Shown: positions 44,995 through 58,500 of the stretch, in pieces
Layout: each line of letters starts with the position of its first letter
Numbering within the stretch: the stretch's first letter is position 1
Source of the DNA: Laburnicola sp. R22_1
Taxonomy: Eukaryota > Ascomycota > Dothideomycetes > Pleosporales > Didymosphaeriaceae
Direction of reading: 5' to 3'
Assembly: GCA_014281115.1 (NCBI GenBank)
Contig: JACONQ010000001.1
Span: 2,604,001-2,668,000 of the forward strand
Length of the DNA stretch: 64,000 bases
Translations under genes and position numbers: made by a program
The notes under the pieces: model-generated
Seen by the model: the letters and a program-made list of their open reading frames with translations, nothing else
Database searches by the model: none
Told to the model about the DNA's origin: nothing

Positions 44995-47110
44995 CCCGTT
45001 TTTCTCGCTTGACGCACGGGCTCACCTGACGCACACTTTTCCAAAAATCCCCACAATTGAAATAGATGTAGCTCCACCAATATGGACCCGATTGAGCAGG
45101 CGCTGGCATCTTTGAAATCCTTGGAGCTTAGAGGAAAAGTTAATATCGCGCAGACAGCAAAAAAGTATGGTGTTGAACGATCTACGCTATCGCGAAGGTG
45201 GCGCGGTGTACAGGGCTCCCGTGCAGCCCAATATGAGAATTAACGACTTCTCAACGACTGTTAGGAGCTAGAGCTGGTACAATACGTTGACGAGCTCTGC
45301 TAGCGAGGGCTACCGCCTACAAGAAACATGCTACGCAACTTTGCTACTAAAATAAGCAGCAAACAAGTAGGAAGCTCTTGGCCAGATCAGTTCATTAAGC
45401 GTCACCATCTCGACCTAGTATCAAAATAGATAAATGGCATAGACAAGGATAGGAAGAGAGCTAATTCTGCCTTCAAGTACGCACTCTATTTCGAGCTCTT
45501 AAAGCGTAAGATCGAGCAGTACGAGATTAAGCCACAGCACACCTACAATATGGACAAGAAGGGCTTCCTTATTGGCGTACTATCAAAGATAAAGCGGGTG
45601 TTCTCTTAATAGAGGTATAAGGAGGGGGGAACTAGGCAAATAATTCAGGACAGCAATTGTAAATGGATTACGACAATTGCTTGCATATGCGCTGATAGAT
45701 TGTCTCTATCCCTAGGCCTTATCTACTAGGCTGTCTCGGGCAATATTCAAGACTTATAGCTGCAGGATTTTGATCCTACAATACACACAGCCTTCTTTGC
45801 TTCCTCTCCTAGCGGATGGACGAACGATAACCTTAGGCTTTAATAGTTAAAGACTATCTTTAATTAAGAGACTAAATCAAAGGTTCGACCGCGATAGTAT
45901 TGACTGCTTATCCTTAATGGCCATGGCTCCCACATTAATATAAAGTTTATTAAGTACTGCGACGATAACAAGATCCTCCTAGCAGTCTATCCTCCTCATA
46001 GTACTTATACGCTGCAGCCGCTTGACGTCACTCTGTTTAGGCCACTCCCACAAGCCTACTCGTACGAGGTAGCACGATTTATGGAGGAATCTCAAGCCTT
46101 CTCTGCACTTACTAAGCGAGACTTCTTTCGCATGTTCTGGACTGCGTAGGAGAAAGCTTTTACTGTAAAGAATATCCTCTCTGGCTTCAAATTGTGTGGC
46201 CTTCACCCCTTTAAGCTAGAGGTTATCTTAGAACGATTTAGCCACACTAAGGCTAAGAGACTATTATCTAGCGAGAGCTTGAGGTCTGTCCTTACAGCTA
46301 ACGATTGGAGGAAGGTTACTAAGATTCTACAAGCAGTTGTTGACAACGTATACGACTCCAAGGCTAAGCTGCTCTTACAAACAATCCACTCGCTCTCTAC
46401 TCAAAATATAATATTAAAACTTAAGGTTCAAGGCCTTAAAAAAGCGCTAGTTAACAAGAAGAAGCGTCAGAAGAGAGGCAAAGCGCTCCAGCTTAAGCAG
46501 CCTCTAGTTCAGGATAGTGGTGCTATCTTTTAGAGCCCAAACAAGGTGCAGCTAGCGCGTGAGCGTGAAACTCAAAAGGCAGAGGTAGCAGAGGCAGAGA
46601 GGCTCCAAAAAGAGGAGGATAGTCAGCGCAAGGCAATTGAGAAAGCCAAGAAGCAACAAGCTTTAGAGGAGAGGCGTCGTATAAAGGCTACTGCAAAGGA
46701 GATCCGGCTTTAAGAGCAAGCGCAGAAGCAGCAGGAAAAGGAGGACAATAAACAGGCTTAGCTTGCTGCTGCGCAGCTTCAAAAGGACATCCAATTTGCT
46801 AAACAGGCTAGAAAAGCAAGGAAGCAGCAGTCTATTGTCCCTTAGGAGGTTCGTGGCAGCGAGCAATTGGTTGTTGAGGTCATTGAGGCCCCGCAGGCGA
46901 CAAATCGTCGGGGGCGGCATATCAACCTCCCTACAAGATATCGTGATTAGATAATTAAGTAGACTTTTTCGCCATACTTGATTGCCTACTACTGTTCAAA
47001 ATTAGACGATATAGAGATTTGTGTGAGGCTTAGTAGCTTCAAAAGCATTTGACGATGTTCGGCAAAAACCGTGCGCCAGGTGAGCCCGTGCGTCAGGCGA
47101 GAAAAACGGG
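44995..47110 (+). mobile_element. pogo-like DNA transposon (pogo-D) nested in pogo-C
   Basis: 2116 bp with inverted repeats of about 40 bp starting CCCGTTTTTCTCGC, ended by the inverse at 47110 with two mismatches. TA duplications lie at 44993-44994 and 47111-47112. The repeats share a CACCTGACG core with pogo-B, matching the relatedness of the two transposases. Confidence 0.92.
45082..46950 (+). pseudogene. pogo-D transposase, 622 codons with RIP-type stops
   Basis: From ATG 45082 (MDPIEQALASL) to TAG 46948-46950 the frame runs 622 codons without indels but with many stops. It has a helix-turn-helix (STLSRRWRGVQG), a DNA-binding region (KRHHLDLVSK), and the DDE core: YNMDKKGFLIG (near 45547), LLILNGHGSH (near 45908) and LQPLDVTLF (near 46014). 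The Glu after the first Asp is Lys and the second Asp is Asn, so it is inactive twice over. A leucine-rich helix and a long Lys/Glu/Gln-rich tail follow, ending in INLPTRYRD. Closely related to the pogo-B protein throughout. Confidence 0.9.
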
Positions 47111-47479
47111 TAAGGCAGCCACAACGCGTAAATAGTGCAAAAAGAAGCAGATCTAGAAGCGAGGCACTCTATTAAAGGCAGAGGGAGAGGATATTATTGC
47201 TTAGAAGGCTGTTAAGCAGCAACTAGAGGGAGAAACGCGGTATAGCCAGGCGCGGTCAGGTGCGAGCTGGCAGGCTTCAGCGCGCTGCACGCGCTGTAGG
47301 GAGCCTAGGCACAACTCACGTACGTGCAAGAAGGCTTCTATAGATACTGCTTGATTTAGGAAAGCTATTATATTAATAGAATTTTAATGTGTTGTTAAAC
47401 TATGTGGCTTTTTAAGTGTAGAAAGTTAGTAGGGTTAACGGCTCGCTTATACTAACGGCACGCTTGTAAACACGTTAAT

Positions 47480-48051
47480 AATAGTTTAAACTTACTTACA
47501 TCCTATTTATACCTTATAAGCTTCTAACTTATATAAAATTTACTTACGCTGTACATAGTATATCTAGCTTATTACTACTATTATTATTAGTTATTCTCGC
47601 TTATGCCGCTATATAGTGTACTTACTTAAATAAGCTAACTTAATAGTAATAATAGTAATAATAGTTAAAAGAATCTTATAAATCTATATAATACTCTCGC
47701 TACTATACAGCTTATTAATAAACACCTTATTATTCTCCTTTTGTGTTCCCTACTAGATAATTCTACTACTAATAAGAAGTAATTGCATCTACTAAAGCGG
47801 AAATTTAACCTTATAGTCCTTTATAAACTAAATAAACTACTAACCTAACTAGTACACTAGGACTATCTTATAAATAGTTAAGTATACCTACCCCTTGCGC
47901 TAGATAAGTATCTAATAGACAAAATAGAACTCTAGCGTAGTTACTTTAATAGTAGCGGCGCGTATCTTTAGCGTATACTTTTTAGCAATAGTAAGTACTT
48001 CTTTAGGAATAACATTAATGCCTAGATAGATAGTAGGGCATAGAGAAATAG
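47480..48051. other. AT-rich host sequence of nest 4, unclassified
   Basis: The plus strand from about 47810 to 48050 can be read through several stops as a gag-like low-similarity frame, but nothing specific is recognisable. The sequence resumes beyond nest 4 at 63065. Confidence 0.4.
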
Positions 48052-49021
48052 TAACGTACTTTGCACTCGAGTTAATTACTTTTCTAAGACTCCACTAAGT
48101 TCTATACTATTCACAATAGTATAGAGTTAATACGAACTATTTTTAATAGTTTAAATAGGCTAATCTATTTAGAATCTACTTCTATAGGCTATTTATAGGT
48201 TGTTTTATTATGCCTGGGCTTACTATAGCGTCTATAGCGCTATTAAGCAGATTCGCCTCTATTAGCGCGCACCCTCTTCTTTGCCTTTTACCCATCACTA
48301 CGCGCTCTAAACTCCTTTAGAGTGGCTAGCCGCTAGCCCTCTTTAGCTATAAGAACTTCTTTATACTGTACTCACTTTCTTTTATATAATTTATATTGCA
48401 TAGCGGCCTTATTAGTAGCTTAAAGTTTAGTGTTGCGTTTTGTCATTAACACTAAAGAATGCCCTATTAGCTTAGCGCCTTTAATAAGCTTTTCCACCGC
48501 CTTAACTATATAAGTTAGAGAACTATTTACATGTCTTTAAATCCTCTACTTAACTAGCGTTAATTGCGATCTAAGTTCTATACTATTTTGCGAAGTTTAT
48601 AACTCCTATATACTATTACAAATAGTATAAAGTAGAGGCGTACGCAGGCAGATATTAAGCTGCGATATTATAACTTTTAGATTATGGGGCACTAGGCTAG
48701 CACCTTAAAAGCCTCCTTTAATATTACTTTTAGTAATTAAAGCCTTAAAAGTAGTAATAAAGTAAGGTAGAAACTTAATTTTAGTAATGTGCGTAATATA
48801 ATTACGCATTAAATTCTTGGCTTAGCGCCTATACGTCTTCTTTAATAGCGCAAAACAATCTATATTAAGTAGCTATAAGAGGTGCAACAAATGTGGAGGT
48901 ATATAGAAAGTAATAATATTACTCTTTTTATAGTAATTTTAAAATTTAAGCAAGTTATAACTTTTATAGCTATTAATAATAAGTAAATATACTCTACTAG
49001 TAGTACGTCTCTTTATACACT

Positions 49022-49193
49022 TATTACTAGGCGAGCTATAGATAGGTAACCTAGTTAGGACTAGCGCCTTAGTAGCTATATATAGTTAGTGCACAATGTG
49101 TAATTGCACGCTATTATAAGTATTTTATATTTAAATTTAACTATTTTTATTTTATCTATAACTAGATATATAATAGGTAATTAGACTCTTACA
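49022..49193 (+). repeat. 5' LTR of Gypsy-2
   Basis: 172 bp, aligned with 62002-62171. Differences are mainly transitions, with TG to TA at the first bases. Confidence 0.88.
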
Positions 49194-52100
49194 CTATACT
49201 TATAATTTCTAACTACGCTTAGGTTATTGCCTAGCTAGTAGTAAAGCGCCTATAGAAGCGCCTACTAGGGACGTTATAATATTAAGGTTACTTACTTCTT
49301 TGCGTAGAAGCGCAAAGGTGTGCCGCTATTAGATGCTAGTATAACAAAGCCTTAGGCTTGCTAGAGGCCTATTAATAGGTTAAGGCTACTCTACGCATAG
49401 AGTATAATTATTCTAATAAGAGTTAGCTATCCTTTAGAGTTAGCAAATAAGTAGACCGCAAGCGCCGTCTCCTTCTATAATAAGGACACTACACTAATAA
49501 GTAGTAAAGAAATCTAGTCTATTTAACTAAGGGCAAATAGTTAACTATGTGCGCAGTCTAGGGTGGCTTACTTAATAAGCTAGAGTAAACACTCTAGAGC
49601 GATAAGACCGCTCATCTCCTTACGCTAAGACCTAGGAATCTTTTTAACCTTCTTATAACACTAACTTTCTCTCTCTCTATTTTATAAATCTCATAATAAA
49701 TAGCAACTATAGACATAACTATTACCTACTACTTAGCTATTAGCGTAGCTATAAATCGAGTTAGGAAGATTTACACCCCTAGTAAATAGTTCTAGTATAG
49801 TATAATAATAATAGCTAAGAAGCTAGCGTTATTTTGCGTAGTTAAAACTCTAGTCCTTATAGTAAGACTACGCTATTAAGGACTCAGCGGCGTGGTAGTA
49901 GGGCTAATAGAAAGATCTTACGTCTTATTCTTCTACGTATAAAATTTAGATAACTGTAGGAGCAAACTTTCTTTCAATATCTACTTTCTACTTAACTCTA
50001 ATAACTATTAACTTGTTAACTACTCTTATATATAGCTAAGAAGAGTGACGCTAATATATCTAAACACTCCTAGTCTCCTAACAACCGCGGCAGTTTCTGT
50101 TATACCGCACTATCTCCTTCTACAGAGGAAAATACGCAGATTTCCTAGGCTAATAATAATAAGCTTAATAAGTTTATTCGCACCTATACAAATCTAGAGC
50201 CTAGCTCCTAGTTTAACACGTAGAACACGTCTTAGACAATAACCCAGAGAAGTATATCTACTATTCCTATCTTTTATAATAATAATAACGACTTTAAGAA
50301 GAAACTAGCGGAACAATAATGGCACCGCAATAAGAGGCTGTTCTTTCTCTATCCTAGTGGCGCTTTTAATCTTAATAACTCCTATATAGACCTTCTACAC
50401 ATCTCTAAGGAAGAGACTACTATACTAACCAAACTCTATCTATTAAACACTCGCTGTAAGCCTCGCCAAAGCCTTCTTCCAGATAATAACCCTGTCTAGG
50501 AACGTTTTAAGAAAGACGCCGCAAAAGATGTAACTATAGAGATTGGCACCTCTAGGCCTAATAAAAAATAGGAATAATACTACGTACTTTATAATACCTA
50601 CAAACTTTAGAAAGTAGTAAAAGATAATTCTGTATTCTAGTGGGATTATATAAGCTGCTTATCTAACCAGCTTACACTTCTCTAATAAATAGTTACTAGC
50701 TTTAAGAAATATAATAAAGAACTATTATAGTTAGTAAACACTTATAAACTATTTAAGAGAGCTATAACTAAGAAAATATAAGATCTTAAAGTCTCGCAGA
50801 ATAAGAATTACAAACTAGATAGACAACTTATAGCTGCGCGCGTTACTACTAAGACCTCTAAGGATAAGGTAGATAAGTATATCGCGTACTATAAGCAAAA
50901 CCTTAAAGAGATTAAGAAATATAAAGTAGGCAGCGTCTTACTATAGACATTTAACTAGATACGCAGGGAAACTAACTTACTTAAGTTAGATAACAGTTAT
51001 ATAGAAGAATAGCTTAGCGCTATAGAGAAGAAGTTGCATACTACGTAGGCACGTATCTTAGAATTAGAATACGCATCCCACCTAGTATAACGCGAAGACT
51101 ATATTAATTAAGCGTAATACACGACCCCTAGCCTATTTCTAAATTAGCTAGTACCCTTAGTTAAGCACAGTAGCTTATACAATCCTAATACTAATCTGTC
51201 CCTTAATTATTAAATAAGCCCTATTGCCCGCATGCTCCTATAGCCCTCTAGCTATTTTGCGCATTTTAAAGATTAACAACTATAATGCTTTACATCTATA
51301 GAGCCCACCCCTAAATACACTACTAATAATAATCTTTACTATATAAAGATGTCTAAGATAGATAGCTTTAAAAGTAATAGTAAAGATAAAAACTATAAAT
51401 AGTGGCGTATTAAGACTATAAACTAGGTTTAAGTTCTGCCGTACAAAACCGTACGTATTTACTACCTTTATCAGAAACTTAAGAGGAATGCCTAGAAGAT
51501 TATTTACTTATTCTTTAACTCTATTACTATAGTGTAAGAACTTCTTTAACCCCTTAACAATATCTACCTTAATAATAAAAGGGTAGCAAAAGCGAAACAA
51601 GAACTATAGTTAGGCAGCCTTACTTAGAAAGACAAAGAGATAATAGCTAAGTAGTAGTCGCGCTTCCTTAGCGTGGTTAACTTGCTGGGATACACTAACT
51701 CTCTTAAGATTAATTATGCATAACGTCTTATGCGCTCTTATCTAGCTAGCCAAGCCTCTATTAGTGCTCTTACAAAAGACACGTTCTACGCCTTTATTAT
51801 TTAAGCTAAGAATCTAGAGGTAGTTAACCTACAAATTAGTGTAGGGCATAATTCTTTACATAAGACTATAACTATATTATCTATAATAACCCATAATACT
51901 ATAACTAGTACTAGCTCCTTAAAGAAATCCGCCGCCACTAGGGCTTTTATATCCTTAGGCAAGGATTATAATTAAAGCTATCTTAAGCTTTAGTAATTAG
52001 CTAAGGTAGGTGCCTACTTTAAGTGTAGTAAAGTAGATCATTATGTATTATAACTCAATCCTCCCTATAAAGACAAGTCTATTACTCTAGCTAGCTAGAT

Positions 52101-54749
52101 TTAGTACCTTAGTATTATCTATAATGTAAACGTAAATAAAGACTCTAACCCTAATAATTTCTATAATACTATGGTTATAAGTAACAATAAAGACGCCTAG
52201 TTAGATTTTTAGAGGCTCCTTTACAAAACCGCGCATAGGAGCTTAAGTAGCATAAAACCTAGAAAGATTTACATACTCTCTATACCTATATATATAAATT
52301 AGAAAATGTAGTAAATCTGGCCGCTTAGGGCGTAAGCCTATATGCACTACACTAAGTCTCTACCGCTACCTTAGGGCCAGCTAATTACGCTACTTAACTT
52401 ATCTTTAAGGCTTAGGTTAAGCTGCCTTAGGCCCACTAGTGGGCTAAGGCCCGCTAGCTCACTAATACTAGTGCTAGCGCGAGCTTTATTAGTAATAGAT
52501 TTATCTAACAACACTAACTAAAGACTTATAACGTATAGTCTCCTATTACGCTTACCTTAGCGAATAGTAAGCTAGTTGGCAAACTAATATAAGCTATAGA
52601 TCTTACTATCTATTATAGATTTCACATATATTATTAGATCTATTATATTACTAATATTAGCAATTTCGATATTATTCTAGATATAGACTAAATGGGGCAA
52701 CACTATCCACACTTAGGCCTTTAGAAACCTTATTCTATATAGTTTAATTTATAGTATTGCCTACTAAACTACCTTAATAAGGGCTTCCCTAAGACTATCT
52801 ACAATAACCTGCCTCCTAATAGCGCTTCGCGTCCTAATATTATACAATCCTACAGAGACATTAAAGTAGTATTAGGCATCGCCGCGTCTCTTATAGCCAT
52901 ACAACAACCTAACAACTTAACTTAGATAGAGCTGCATTATTAGGAACAACTAGGGCGACTATTAGAAAGTCTAAATTATAATATATAGTTATTTATAAAC
53001 ACTATAAACCTAGTAGTAGTCTTCTAAGTAAACTTTAACACTTATATAGACAAGATATATTAACCGCCAATAACAAAATAAGAAATCTAAGATAAGTTAC
53101 CTAGCTTCTTACAGGATCGTATTTAGGCCTTTAATCCTTAAGAAGCTAACAAGATTCTTCCGCGTTGTCTGGGAATTAACCACGCCATTAATCTAGAAGA
53201 TCTAAAGGTCCTAAGATTTTACATATATAGCCTTATATAATTAGAAGCCTAAGTAGTAAAGGAGTATATTAATAAGATATAGTCTAAAGACTTTATATAC
53301 ACTAGCACCTTGTCCTATATAATATCCATACTAGTAGTCTAAAAGCTAAGCAGTGGTCTCTATATATATATTAACTACTAAGCGCTTAATATAGCCACTA
53401 AGAAGAATAGGAATACTTCTCTCTCTATTACTAAGATATTGGCTCGGCTTAACAAGGCAAAGTTTCTTAGTGTAGTTAATATTATCGCCGCTTTTAACGC
53501 AGTACGAATTAAAGAAGGTAATAAGAAAAAAATCGCATTCCTTACACACTAGGGATTATTTAAATACATAGTCATGCCTTTTAGTTTATATAGAGCCCCA
53601 GGTACCTTTTAAACCTTAATTAATAATACGCTGCATAAGTTCTTAGATAACTTTTATATAACATATCTAGATAATATCCTTATCTATAGCGAGACTAAGG
53701 AGCAATATAAATAGCACGTCTGTTAGGTTATTAATCGCCTGTCTAACACTAGTCTATTTCTTAATATTAATAAGTGTCACTTTAAAACTCAACGCATTAA
53801 ATATCTTAGACTAATACTTACCACAAATAGTATTAAAATAGACCCTAACAAGATAAAGGCTATTTAAGCATAGTAGTTACCTAAGACTTTAAAAGACATA
53901 TAGGCGTTCCTAGACTTTGCTAACTTTTATAGGCAGTTTATCCTAGAGTTTAGTAAGATCGCCTAGCTGCTAACAGTGCTAACCAAAAAGGATCTACCCA
54001 AGGGCTTATTTTTAATCGCCTTAGAATCTCTCGCTATATTGGCTTTTAAGCAGCTTAAAGTCGCCTTTACTATAGCCCCAACACTCGCCTATTTTAACGC
54101 TAATCTAGAAATCTAGCTAGAGACAAATATATCTAACTTTGTAGCTACAGCTATACTATCTTAGAAAGATAAAGAAGGAACTCTCTAACTAGTCGCCTTT
54201 CTCTTATATAAAATAACCCTAGTAGAGTACAATTATAAGATTTACAATAAGAAACTACTGGCTATTATTTACGCTTTTAAGGAATAGCATTTTAAGCTAT
54301 CTAAGACTTACTTACCTATTAATATTATTATAGATTATTAAGCCCTTTAACACTTTATAACCACAAAGCGCCTTAACTATTAATAGGCAAGATGGGTAGA
54401 GTTTCTAGTAGAGTTTAATTTTAAAATCCGCTACTAGCTAGATAAATAAGGTGTTAAGCCTAATGCCCTAATAAGACAACCTAGAGACTTACCTATAGGG
54501 AATAATAATAAAAGACAATAGTATTAGAAGTAGATCCTTCTACAATCTAAGCTATTTAAGAACTTATATTAAGCTATATTAATAGCGCTTATACTTACTA
54601 GACACTAGACTACTACTATAAAATAACTTACTACACTTATATATTAGATAAATAAGAAAGACTATATTAGCGAAGCTGCCTATAAAGATAGCCTATCTTT
54701 AGCCTCTCTATTTATATCCCCTAAGATCGCGACATCTAAATAAGCCGCG

Positions 54750-54980
54750 TTGCCTACGCCTAACAACTATACAACGTCCCCTAAAGTCGTAATACCCATA
54801 CCTACCAAAGCCATAATACCTACGCCTATTAACACTATAACGCCTACTCCTACTAAAACTGCTACTTCTACGCCCACTAAAACTGCACTATTTACGCCTA
54901 CTAAGTTCTTACCTAACAAACACACAAGTATAATAATTAAGAATATTAGAATAGTATATATAGGCAATAATAATCTATAG
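54750..54980 (+). repeat. Short PTPTKT-type coding repeat in Gypsy-2
   Basis: A stretch open in both orientations, with repeated CCTACTAAAACTGC / CCTACGCC units. It spells PTPxxT-like repeats in the plus frame. It is a low-complexity linker between RNase H and integrase, not an independent gene. Confidence 0.6.
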
Positions 54981-55290
54981 CTTATCCTTACTACTATTAA
55001 ATAAGAATGCCGCTAGTTGCTAGACAAGTTACTTAAAAAGGGCCTTAGATTATATATAGACTACTTTATATTAAGGAAAAGATTTATATCCCTAATAATA
55101 AGTGTATACAAGCCTAAATTATACATAAAGCCTATAATACTATTACTACTAGATATATAGAGCGCGAAGAGACTTATAGCTAGACTAACTAATAGTACTA
55201 CTAGCTAGGCATAACAGCCATAGTGGCATATTACGTATATTCTTATCTTACCTGCTAACAAAGTAAGTTATATAGAGAGAGTAAGCATAG

Positions 55291-55453
55291 TGTTAGATTT
55301 ATGCACTATTTAAGCTTATTAAGATGGGGGGTCTAATAGATAAGATGAATAAACAGTTGTATTATGTGTTCTGTGACTTATTAGCTCCAGGTCTAATTTA
55401 GAGGGTAGAGTCGACTATGTGCCCTCGTTTAGTAACACGGCTCTAATCTAACA
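55291..55453 (-). repeat. 3' LTR of Copia-2
   Basis: 163 bp with intact TG...CA ends, aligned over its whole length with 60302-60464. Confidence 0.92.
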
Positions 55454-55559
55454 CACCCCCTTAGCTTAGGCTTATTCTTAAGCTGGACCCCTTGTAGCCG
55501 TCCTTTATTCTAGAGTAATAGCCTCTATCCTTTATTCTAGCTTGTTAATTTGTACCTCC

Positions 55560-58500
55560 TTTCTATTAAGATCCTCTGCCATATTAATAAGTCCTAGTTA
55601 ATCTAGAAATTTGCTCTATTTGTTAATAGGAAGAGCCTTCGTGAGCCCATTAGCTATCATTTCGTTTAACTAAGTGTAGGTGACCCTAATTCTTCCTTAC
55701 GCTACCTCTTGCCTTAACTAATAGTTATAAATATCCACATAGCGGAGTTTAGTATTAAGCTACGTAGTCTCCTTAGCAACAAGCTGTATTATCTGCTAGT
55801 TGTCGCATTTAATAGTAATTGTTTAATCCGTAAACTTGACCTAGAGCTTATTAAGCAGGCGTAATATAAACAGTGCCTCCTTAGCTACCTATAATAGGAC
55901 TAGTAGCTCGGCTTTAGTGGTGGATATAGTAATAGTATCTTGCTTACTTGCTTTCCACATAATTAGCCCACTAAATAGTTTAATAATATATCCTTAAGAA
56001 CTCTTTTAGTCTAGTGTATTGTTCGCAAATAAGGCATCACTTGCTACCTTAAAACTGTCTTCTCTATCTAGCTGTAACGCTCTTGTGTGTGTTTCTTAGA
56101 GGTATAGTAGAACTCGATTGGCGGCATCTTAATATTGGCTGCTAGAGTTAATAAGAAATCGTGCTAATTAGGAGGACGCGAAAGCAGTGTCCGGCCGGAT
56201 AGTAACTGTGGCGAATAGAATCAATCCGACCTTGCGTTAGTATTTGTTAATCTCAGATAGACTAGCGAAGCCTAATTATAGAGTAAGCTTAATACTACTT
56301 ATTAGGGTATTATGCCTAAGGCTTTAGTTATTAACTAGCCTAGCGATCTTATTAACATATAATGCTTGTAAGAGCTAGATCTTTTATTATGGGCGGTTTC
56401 TAAGAATCTCAACTCCTAGAAACTATTAGAGATCTTTTTCTCCTATAAGGGTGTACTTTTCTTATAGCTGCTTAATAACTAGCTTAGCCTGGGGTTTATT
56501 CTCCTATTTATAGGTAATAATAATATTATTTACGTGGAAGAAGATAATTACGCCTTGTTTAATCATATAGCAAGGTTTATAGGATATACTAATAAGGCCT
56601 AAGCCTTATAGTATTAAAGTAAACTCTCTCTGCCAGAGTAGTGGTGAGATCTAGAGTCCGTATAGCGCCTTATTAAGCTTCAGAATTATCCTAGATTTGT
56701 TATAGCCTTGTGGCATCCTTATATATATATCTTAGTCAATCTTCGCGTGAACAAAGGCATTCGTAACGTCGTATTAAAGGAGCTCTAGGTCGAATCGCGC
56801 CGTAATTGCCATAAGCATGCGAAATAATTATCCAGCCAATATTGCCGCATATATATCTTGTGACGTAATATTTCTCTATTAATTGCCATAAACAATAAGG
56901 CGTGCTTTACACTTCTTAAGTTAATAATGTTTATTAAACTTATAGGTGGATACTTATATATAGTCAAGGATCTGTTCTCTAGTTAGCTTAATTGTTTTAG
57001 CTAGTATCTCGGTCCAGGATCTCATATCCTAGTAACTGTTTAGGTGCTGTTTCTCAGCTTCCTTAAACATATCGCACAGTGAATGTTCTTTAAGCTTATT
57101 ACGTTAGGAAGGTGGCATAGGCAACTAGCTCCTATATAGCTTTAATTCTTTAGAGAGCAATCTTTTTAACTGCGCCTTATCTAATATTTTCCTATTAAAG
57201 TTCCCTGCGTTTGCCGCTTTAGTGCCAGCTATAAATACTGCGGCCCATAGGCATGTTATTAATAATAAGAGTTAGTAGTCTTTCCCTTTATCTTCCTCTA
57301 CTAGTAATTGTACAAGGAGTGTTACTAGTAGTAGTATAATTAGCGGAGTGGGATAAGTATAGTCCACTTTCCTGCCTTGTTAATATCTAGGCTAGTCTTT
57401 ATCCTGCGGGTTATCTTAAATCGTCTTATCTTTATAGAACAACTCTGTCTCTAATTTAGTTAGTTTAGCTATGGATAGTAGTTTAACCGATTAGACCCAT
57501 ACGGCGATCTCTTTAAGAGTATTGTGTATAAGGTTATTTATAAAGTCCTTTATCTTTCTGCTAAAGATGCTGTCTTTATTAAATATTACGTCCTAAGTGC
57601 TAATTACTTTCCCAAGCGAGGGTATCCATATCCGAAAGATGTTAGAGGATTGGTATTCTACTAGATATCTAATCTACGCCTTTGGGTTAAGACGTTATAG
57701 CCTACTCTTACTATAGTAGGTATTATCTATTATTATAAAAGCTTTGTACCTATATGCCTTAAGATAGGTTTAATCTGGCTTTTATAGTGCTATAATTACT
57801 CTATTCTAGAAGGCCACTATTATAAAGAAGACTTCGTATAGTGTTCTCTAGTAATTCGCATAGTTTAGCGTTTGATTATAGAGGTAGATAGCTAACTAGG
57901 TAATCTCTAGCCATATCTCCTATAGTAGGTTGGTATTAAGTTGCATTACCTAGGCTTTATCTTTTATTACACCCCCTAAGCGTTTAGCTCCCCTATTCTA
58001 TGCTTGTGTATTAGGTGCTAAAGGCTTAATTGTAATCCCCTAGGCTGTGCACTATTAATTAACTTCTTATTTAACTGTGAATATTTTATTGTCCGCATTA
58101 ATTACCTTAACTATAAGGTTAAATTAGTTCTTTATAAACTTTGTAAAAGTGGCCAAAGTTTAGATAATAGATTAAGCTATACGATTGTCCTTAAAGTAGA
58201 AATCCCACATTAGTCCTAAGTATTAATTAGTAATTAGCATTTGGCTCTTCTCTTTTATTAAGCTGCCATCCTCGTAGCTGTAGAAGTCTATTGCGACTTG
58301 TTCTCCTAGTCCTTTATTAATTAGTTGTGGTGTTTGGCGGATTAACCTCTTAGATTTAGCTTATTCGCAGGCGTCGCACTGTACTATAGTGATGCCTTTA
58401 ATCCGCACCCCCTTAGATTGCTGTACTAGGTACTTAAGAGCACTAGGGCCTAAATACCCTAGTCGCTTATGCCATCGCAGTGCGTTTGCCTTTTGCGGGG

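Larger units (their letters stand above)
43587..47354 (+). pseudogene. pogo-C transposase, interrupted by pogo-D
   Basis: The frame is open for about 277 codons from ATG 43587 to a TAG at 44415; an in-frame ATG at 43509 lies inside the terminal repeat and is unlikely. It has a helix-turn-helix (IPRSTLRNQRAG) and the DDE core: FNFDETGFLIG (near 44087), LLILNGYKSH (near 44422) and LQPLNIGCF (near 44526). The second and third catalytic aspartates are Asn, so the enzyme is dead. Pogo-D cuts the gene at 44993. The frame resumes at 47113 and ends with a CCHC zinc knuckle, CTRCREPRHNSRTC (near 47289-47330), and TGA at 47352-47354. The remaining stops fit C-to-T or G-to-A change. Of the degraded pogo genes here it keeps the longest clean N-terminal part. 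Confidence 0.9.
43507..47477 (+). mobile_element. pogo/Fot1-like DNA transposon (pogo-C), split by pogo-D
   Basis: Inverted repeats of about 55 bp start ATGTGTTTACAAGCGTG at 43507 and end as the inverse at 47477. They differ by transitions and a 2 bp indel. TA duplications lie at 43505-43506 and 47478-47479. Without pogo-D it is 1853 bp, the standard Fot1 size and close to pogo-1 and pogo-E. Confidence 0.92.

Noticed and set aside
54767..54967. Minus-strand valine/glycine-rich open frame
   Set aside because: It is antisense to the PTPxxT repeat of Gypsy-2; both strands are open only because of the repeat's composition.
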